Shown: one piece after another, positions 27,016 through 31,443 of the stretch
Layout: each line of letters begins with the position of its first letter
Position numbering within the stretch: position 1 is the first letter of the stretch
Source: Hondaea fermentalgiana
Taxonomy: Eukaryota; Sar; Bigyra; Thraustochytrida; Thraustochytriidae
Length of the DNA: 31,443 nucleotides
NCBI GenBank assembly: GCA_014084085.1
Contig: NPFB01000121.1
Coordinates: 40,154-71,596 of the forward strand
Direction of reading: 5' to 3'
The notes under the pieces: model-generated
What the model was told of the DNA's origin: nothing
What the model saw: the letters and a program-made list of their open reading frames with translations, nothing else
The model's database searches: none
Made by a program: the position numbers and the translations under genes

Positions 27016-29652
27016 CTAGTCGTGACTGTCCACGACGCGCTTGCGACGAAAGAGTCTCGGGATGTCCTCGTTGTCGTTGACAGGATCGTCCTCGCTGTCG
27101 CTGCCATCATCTTCGCGATCGAGAGCAGGACGTTTGGCCTCCTCGTCAGCCTTGAGGACCTCAGTTTCGTTGTTTGCGGATTTCTTGGGGATGATCTCGG
27201 TGTTGTCGCCGCACGAGAGAAAAGGGTTTTTATAGACCTTGATGTTGGGGTGATTCGCCCAGAGATTGCGATGGCGCTGGAAAGCGCGGATTTCTTTGTT
27301 GACGAGTCCCATCTTGAACGTCCGCGGGTTGACGCAAACACAGTCAGAGCAGTGGTAATAGCCCGAGTCCAGATGCTCGCCAAAACTCCAGCTATGGTTG
27401 CTGGCGCGACCGGTGCGAACCGCACGAATATTGGCCCAGCGGTAAAGACGCGCGGTAGATCGCGTTCTGCACTTGATGTAGTCGAGATCGAGAAGGGCCG
27501 CAATGATTCTATTGTAGGAGCGCACCAGGATAAGATACCAGTCGACGGGCTCGTACACATACATGATGGCTGCGACACAGTTGCGAATAAAGGGGCGAGG
27601 GACGGTGTCGCGTTTGATCTTGTTGAGCTGCATGGGAGCTGCCAAAAGAAGGAGAAGCAAGGCCACGGGAATGTCAAAGATGATGGTCAGGAGACCGCCC
27701 ACGATACCCAGAATCTGTTCAATCAAGGCAAGAGGCAGGAGGTAGAGTGAACAGTACTTTCCGTACACGAGGCAGTCGACGGCAATCTTGGAACAGGCCG
27801 GAGACGAGATCCAATAGCAGAGGTAGCCGCTGGGAGCCCCGGGCGAGGCGAGGTCGACAAAATCCTCAACCTGGCCATTGATGTTCTTGAAAGCGAGCTG
27901 GCTGCGTCCCGATCCGATTTCGTCGTCGGTGAGAGCAAAGTGATTGAGCGGGCTGTACACGTAGCATCGCTCGCGGACTGCGCGCAAGTCTCTGATGCTC
28001 TGGCGAAAGAATTTTTGAAAGCCTTTTTGACTCGCCTTTTCAACGTAGACGCGCGGATGCTGGCGAGGATTTTTGGGGAAATCGGATGGGCTGTACAGGC
28101 TGTAGATTCCTGCAAAGGCAGTATGCATGAGCAATATGCAGTTGAAGCATGCTGCGATGGAGATGGTCAGATCCGATCGATTCATGGCGCAACACGCATC
28201 GCCCTGCGGATGCATGATGTTGAGAAAGTTGGAGGCGGGTTCGTCGGTGGTGCAATTTACTGGAACGCCCAAGATGGTCTGGTTGGCAATGATGCAATCG
28301 TCGTTGCTTCTGTCAGTGTTGCCTTGCCAGAAAAAGAAGACATCGGAGATTTCCGCAAAGGATGCAATGAGGGAGATGAAGACTGTCTTGGTGGATAGCA
28401 TGCGGTCTGCCCGTTGGTATACGCGGAGGCTCAGGGACTCGTTGCCGTGAAAGCGCGCCACGGCGCCGAGCAGAAAGGCGCGCGGGGGGATCCACTCCTC
28501 GCTGGCAATGCCAGCCACGGCAATGCCGGCGACGATGCTAATGACGGGTTGGTCGAGAACAGTAGAGAAGGAAAGGATAGCGGCGACAATGGTGATGATA
28601 ATGGCAAGAATGGCGTCGGTGGGGTCATCCTTGTGACGCTCTTCGAACCAATCGTCCCATTTATCTTTGCTGACGCGGTTGAGGTCGCTGACGAGGGCAT
28701 GGGTGATGTGCCGCTTCGTGCCAAAATCGTCGAACCAGTTGACGTAAAAGAAGATCTTTTGGTACGCACTGGCGAACTCGGCCGCGTGAAGTGCCTCACG
28801 CGGACGGGCGATGCGGTCGTTGTTGCTGCGCAGGACCTGGTCGAGCTCCCAGATGAGCTCGTATCGCGGCGTGCGCTTCTTGGTCTGGGCTTCGTCCTTG
28901 GGTCTTTTTTGCAGCTCCATGAAGAAGATGGGCAGATCATCGCCCGTTCGGTCTTTGGCGAAGACGAACAGCGAGAACGAGGCGTCGGGAAGCAAGTTGA
29001 TCAGATTGGTGCTGAGGAGTTTTTTCCAGAGCCAAAAGTCGCTCCACCTTTCCACGGGGTTAGAAAGGGGCCGTTCTCGACTGCCGTTTGCGCGGATGCT
29101 GGGCATGCAGTTCGAAAGTCCGAAGCACGCGTTCGCTCCGTCGGTTTCTACATCGGAAAGGTGACCGTGCCTGCCAAATTCTGCCTCTGCCTCGGCGCCC
29201 TTTTCGACCCAAATCTTGCCCATGACGCTTTCCACGTTGTCGTTGAGGACCTTGACGGAGTAAGTGAAGTTTTCGTTTTCATCGTTGACCTCTACTGCGT
29301 ACGGGTCCACCTCTGCGAGCTCTTTGATGAAGCGAGAGAAGCGCCATGGTCGCGGGTGGTCGAGGAGCCCTTTCACAAGCTCGTGTCGCTGGGCTGCGTC
29401 CAGGTGGCCGTCCTGCTGCGCGAGTCTTTCGAGTACTTTCCCGTCGAGTCGGCCAGGGTTACGCGTGTACTCCGCGGTGGTCTCGTTGTCAATCTTCAGA
29501 TAGCCTGCCTGGTTCATCTTTGCGTTGCGAGCTCCGCTCAGCGTATGGTACGGGTCTCCGACGTTCGGGCTCTGCCACCGCGTCCGAGCAACATGCAAGT
29601 TCTCGCTGGTGCCGGCAGCCATGAAACAAAGAAGCACGCGTGGTCCAACCAT
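27016..29652 (-). CDS. Large uncharacterised multi-pass membrane protein
   Basis: No family was recognised for this 878-residue single-exon protein. The first 340 residues are soluble and mixed alpha/beta in character (for example FSLFVFAKDR, 226-235, and an acidic/aromatic stretch DKWDDWFEER at 330-339). Membrane helices are likely at about 346-363, 366-385, 422-443, 496-516 and 635-672. A loop at 444-495 has paired cysteines (C453, C467, C487, C488) and four Asn sequons (N457, N466, N491 and nearby), suggesting it is extracellular or lumenal. After the last helix come a basic region (716-750) and a Cys cluster (C768, C771, C773). The acidic tail (828-864) ends with RRKRVVD. The stop codon lies in the palindrome CTAGGCCTAG. 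ATGs at residues 1 and 11 are both possible starts. Confidence 0.8.
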   Translation of the reverse strand: MVGPRVLLCFMAAGTSENLHVARTRWQSPNVGDPYHTLSGARNAKMNQAGYLKIDNETTAEYTRNPGRLDGKVLERLAQQDGHLDAAQRHELVKGLLDHPRPWRFSRFIKELAEVDPYAVEVNDENENFTYSVKVLNDNVESVMGKIWVEKGAEAEAEFGRHGHLSDVETDGANACFGLSNCMPSIRANGSRERPLSNPVERWSDFWLWKKLLSTNLINLLPDASFSLFVFAKDRTGDDLPIFFMELQKRPKDEAQTKKRTPRYELIWELDQVLRSNNDRIARPREALHAAEFASAYQKIFFYVNWFDDFGTKRHITHALVSDLNRVSKDKWDDWFEERHKDDPTDAILAIIITIVAAILSFSTVLDQPVISIVAGIAVAGIASEEWIPPRAFLLGAVARFHGNESLSLRVYQRADRMLSTKTVFISLIASFAEISDVFFFWQGNTDRSNDDCIIANQTILGVPVNCTTDEPASNFLNIMHPQGDACCAMNRSDLTISIAACFNCILLMHTAFAGIYSLYSPSDFPKNPRQHPRVYVEKASQKGFQKFFRQSIRDLRAVRERCYVYSPLNHFALTDDEIGSGRSQLAFKNINGQVEDFVDLASPGAPSGYLCYWISSPACSKIAVDCLVYGKYCSLYLLPLALIEQILGIVGGLLTIIFDIPVALLLLLLAAPMQLNKIKRDTVPRPFIRNCVAAIMYVYEPVDWYLILVRSYNRIIAALLDLDYIKCRTRSTARLYRWANIRAVRTGRASNHSWSFGEHLDSGYYHCSDCVCVNPRTFKMGLVNKEIRAFQRHRNLWANHPNIKVYKNPFLSCGDNTEIIPKKSANNETEVLKADEEAKRPALDREDDGSDSEDDPVNDNEDIPRLFRRKRVVDSHD

Positions 29653-30583
29653 GGGTACCCCGGGTACCTGGTCCCTGCGCGTGCGACCTCGCTTGGTGTA
29701 GACTTTGGCCTAGTAACGATCTAGGAGGCGCATCGGCGCGTGCCGAAAACGTGTTCTCGCACACACACTCTGCGAGACGAATACACTTTGTTGACGTAGT
29801 CTTAGCGTTGGAGTTAGGTAGGCGCTACGAGTAGGGGGAGGTGTGCGGGCGTCCCCCGGTCGCCGACCCTTCGTTGGCTTCGAAGAATCCCTCGCTCGGC
29901 TGCGGACCGTTGTTGCTGCAGGCAGAGGTCGAGCACCAGCAAACATACAGCCGGCTGCAGGCGGGCAATGCACTGCCACTCCCTCGTCGTTTCGTTGCCA
30001 AGGCTGCGGCCGGTCCGAGACCCGAGCGGATTTGCCGCCGGCTGCGGCACGGCTGCGGCTCGACGACCAAGCTGCCTTTATCAAGAAAGAAGACAACTTG
30101 CTAGCCACACCACAGCCACATGCCAGCCAGCCAGAAGAAAGATGATACAGACGGGATGGTTTTGGAACACAACCGAGCACGATAGATGGCTACTAGATAG
30201 TCCAAGTCAGAACTGGAAGACCAAGTCAGACCCGGAAAACCAGGGGGGCTAGGAATAGCGCTGCGATTGGCGACAACGACGCGCCTTGACCCTTTGTAGA
30301 AAACGCATGCGTCACAATCTTAACGTATAAGGCGTTTTCATGTTCTTGCGGATGCGAGATTGGCAAAAGAGCAAAGTAGCACGCCTTTATCGACGGCCGC
30401 GGCAACAGCGACGACTTCTTCGACCATCATGTTGCCAGTTAGTACTTTTGTGATGACAGCAAAAAGATCAGAAGAAAAAAGGAAATCAAAATGAATGACT
30501 GAAATCAGAGGAATGCAAAAATTCGATTATGTGGCAAGTTCACCTTGCGCACCCCCCCGGGAGGGCGCTGGCGAGAGAGGACC
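29653..30583. promoter_or_regulatory. Intergenic region upstream of the 878-residue gene
   Basis: This 930-bp stretch should contain the promoter of the minus-strand gene ending at 27016 and the 3' UTR of the LEA-like gene. Short overlapping open frames near 29825-30180 on both strands show no domains and are not supported. The right part (30250-30540) is AT-richer and plausibly holds the LEA-like 3' end. Confidence 0.5.
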
Positions 30584-30961
30584 TTACTGGTTCATGCCGG
30601 TCTTCTCCTTGACCCACTCGGCGGTCTCGGAGGCCTTCTCGACGGCGGCATCCTTGGCGTTCTGGAGGGTCTCGGCCATGGACTCCTGGGTCTCCTGGGC
30701 GGAGCTGCCGGCCTCGTTGCCCTTGGCCTGGACGGTCTCCTTGGCCTCCTCCTTCTTCTGGCCGGCGGTGTTGGCGGTCTCCTGGGCGGCGTTGGCGGCC
30801 TCCTCCTTCTTCTCCTGGAGGGTGTTGCCGGCCTGGCTGGCCATCTCGGAGGCCTTGTTCGAGGCCTCGGTGGCCTTCTCGCTGGCGGCGTTCTTGACCT
30901 CGGTGGCCTTGTTCTGGGCCTGGTCAATGGTGCTCTGGTTGACAACGTCTCCCTGGGCCAT
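30584..30961 (-). CDS. LEA-like (group 3 / LEA_4-type) stress protein
   Basis: A 125-residue, very hydrophilic, Ala/Glu/Lys/Gln/Thr-rich protein with no cysteine, one tryptophan (W116) and almost no hydrophobic core. Degenerate 11-residue repeats run through it (for example QAQNKATEVKN 14-24, AASEKATEASN 25-35, KASEMASQAGN 36-46). This pattern is typical of late-embryogenesis-abundant group 3 proteins, which are disordered in water and form amphipathic helices on drying, protecting proteins and membranes. Codon use is extremely biased to C- and G-ending codons (Lys almost always AAG, Glu GAG), suggesting high expression. No signal peptide is seen, so it is probably cytosolic. A small apolipoprotein- or perilipin-like amphipathic helix protein is the main alternative. 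Confidence 0.83.
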   Translation of the reverse strand: MAQGDVVNQSTIDQAQNKATEVKNAASEKATEASNKASEMASQAGNTLQEKKEEAANAAQETANTAGQKKEEAKETVQAKGNEAGSSAQETQESMAETLQNAKDAAVEKASETAEWVKEKTGMNQ

Positions 30962-31056
30962 CTTGCTTGCTGGTGTTGACTTGGAAAGGTGCTTGGAGCT
31001 GCTTGTCTTTGCTTTGGATTCTTTTGGGTGCTCGAGTTGCTGGTTTGCTTCTCCCG

Positions 31057-31081
31057 CGCCGCCGCCGCCGCCGCCGCCGCC
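31057..31081. repeat. (GCC)n trinucleotide repeat
   Basis: About eight perfect GCC/CGC units, roughly 100 bp upstream of the LEA-like start codon. Likely a 5' UTR or promoter element, prone to length change. Confidence 0.85.
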
Positions 31082-31248
31082 CCTGCTTCTTCCCCGCGCC
31101 CCTAGCCGCGCCCTAGGACCCCCTACGCCTCAGCCTCGCGAGGCGCAGCCGCTCTCCGCTTTTCGAGCGAGGCCTTTGCGGCGCGCCGAGGCGAGACGAG
31201 GACGAGACCAGCGAGCCCTCCCTCGCTTCGTGATCATCGTGCTGCTGC

Positions 31249-31264
31249 ACGCACGCACGCACGC
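31249..31264. repeat. (ACGC)4 tetranucleotide repeat
   Basis: Four perfect ACGC units in the upstream GC-rich region. Confidence 0.8.
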
Positions 31265-31443
31265 GTCCTTGCCTGCCCGCTTGCTGGCTGGCTTGCTTGC
31301 TTTCTCCGCACGCTCTCGCGCGCTATCTTCGCCTTCGAGAGGGCGAGGCTCGCGTCACGGCGCTGAGGCTGAGGCCGGCGCCGAGGCGCAGCGCGGGACG
31401 CGGCGGCTGCGTCCCCTCGCCCCCTGCCGGCCGCAGCGCAGCC

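Larger units (their letters stand above)
30962..31443. promoter_or_regulatory. Promoter/5' leader region of the LEA-like gene
   Basis: This is the upstream region of a probably highly expressed minus-strand gene. It is very GC-rich, with pyrimidine-rich patches on the coding strand's complement and two simple repeats. No other gene is seen before the window ends. Confidence 0.5.

Noticed and set aside
29825..30252. Overlapping small frames on both strands upstream of the 878-residue gene
   Set aside because: Four or more frames open at once reflects GC-rich composition; none has a recognisable feature.
1..31443. tRNA, rRNA, CRISPR array or transposon
   Set aside because: I looked for tRNA B-box-like GGTTCGAATCC sequences on both strands, for regularly spaced identical repeats and for transposase or reverse-transcriptase motifs, and saw none convincing; a covariance-model scan would be decisive.

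Overview
The window is nuclear DNA from a single-celled eukaryote with few introns. Nine long, uninterrupted reading frames (1.3 to 6.6 kb, plus one short one) encode eukaryote-type proteins: a four-domain voltage-gated cation channel, a PHD/ZZ chromatin-type protein, signal-peptide membrane proteins and a LEA-like protein. There are no Shine-Dalgarno sites or operons. All three stop codons are used, so the code is standard. The style (GC-rich, intron-poor, very long single-exon genes, a 100-N scaffold gap) fits a stramenopile, and I think a thraustochytrid/labyrinthulomycete is most likely. That placement is inference, not a database result.

Layout, left to right: GC-rich repeats and non-coding DNA (1-900); a four-domain voltage-gated channel (901-6267, minus); a divergent promoter region; an MFS transporter (6870-8660, plus) followed by three degenerate repeats with candidate poly(A) signals; a small acidic type I membrane protein (9170-9802, minus); a long divergent intergenic region; a polyQ zinc-finger protein with Sgf11-like, PHD and ZZ modules, interrupted by the assembly gap (about 11137-13890, plus); a membrane-anchored family I.5-type lipase (14266-15843, minus); a 1.4 kb divergent spacer; a 2,210-residue protein with a repeated ectodomain and tandem PqiA/LetA-like membrane modules (17281-23913, plus); two unrecognised multi-pass membrane proteins that converge (25014-26357 plus, 27016-29652 minus) on a spacer with a strong G-quadruplex motif; and a LEA-like protein (30584-30961, minus).

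The most interesting locus is the 17281-23913 gene. It appears to join an extracellular or lumenal array of about five repeats, resembling lipid-transfer (TULIP-like) folds, to a duplicated membrane module of the kind that works with MCE lipid-transport tunnels in bacteria. It is transcribed away from a lipase that closely resembles bacterial Geobacillus/Staphylococcus-type enzymes and carries a signal peptide and a C-terminal membrane anchor. Together they could form a surface lipid-hydrolysis and lipid-uptake pair; this is a hypothesis. Other notable points are the unusual selectivity filter of the channel and the novel-looking Sgf11 + PHD + ZZ combination. All calls come from reading the sequence; no similarity search was possible.
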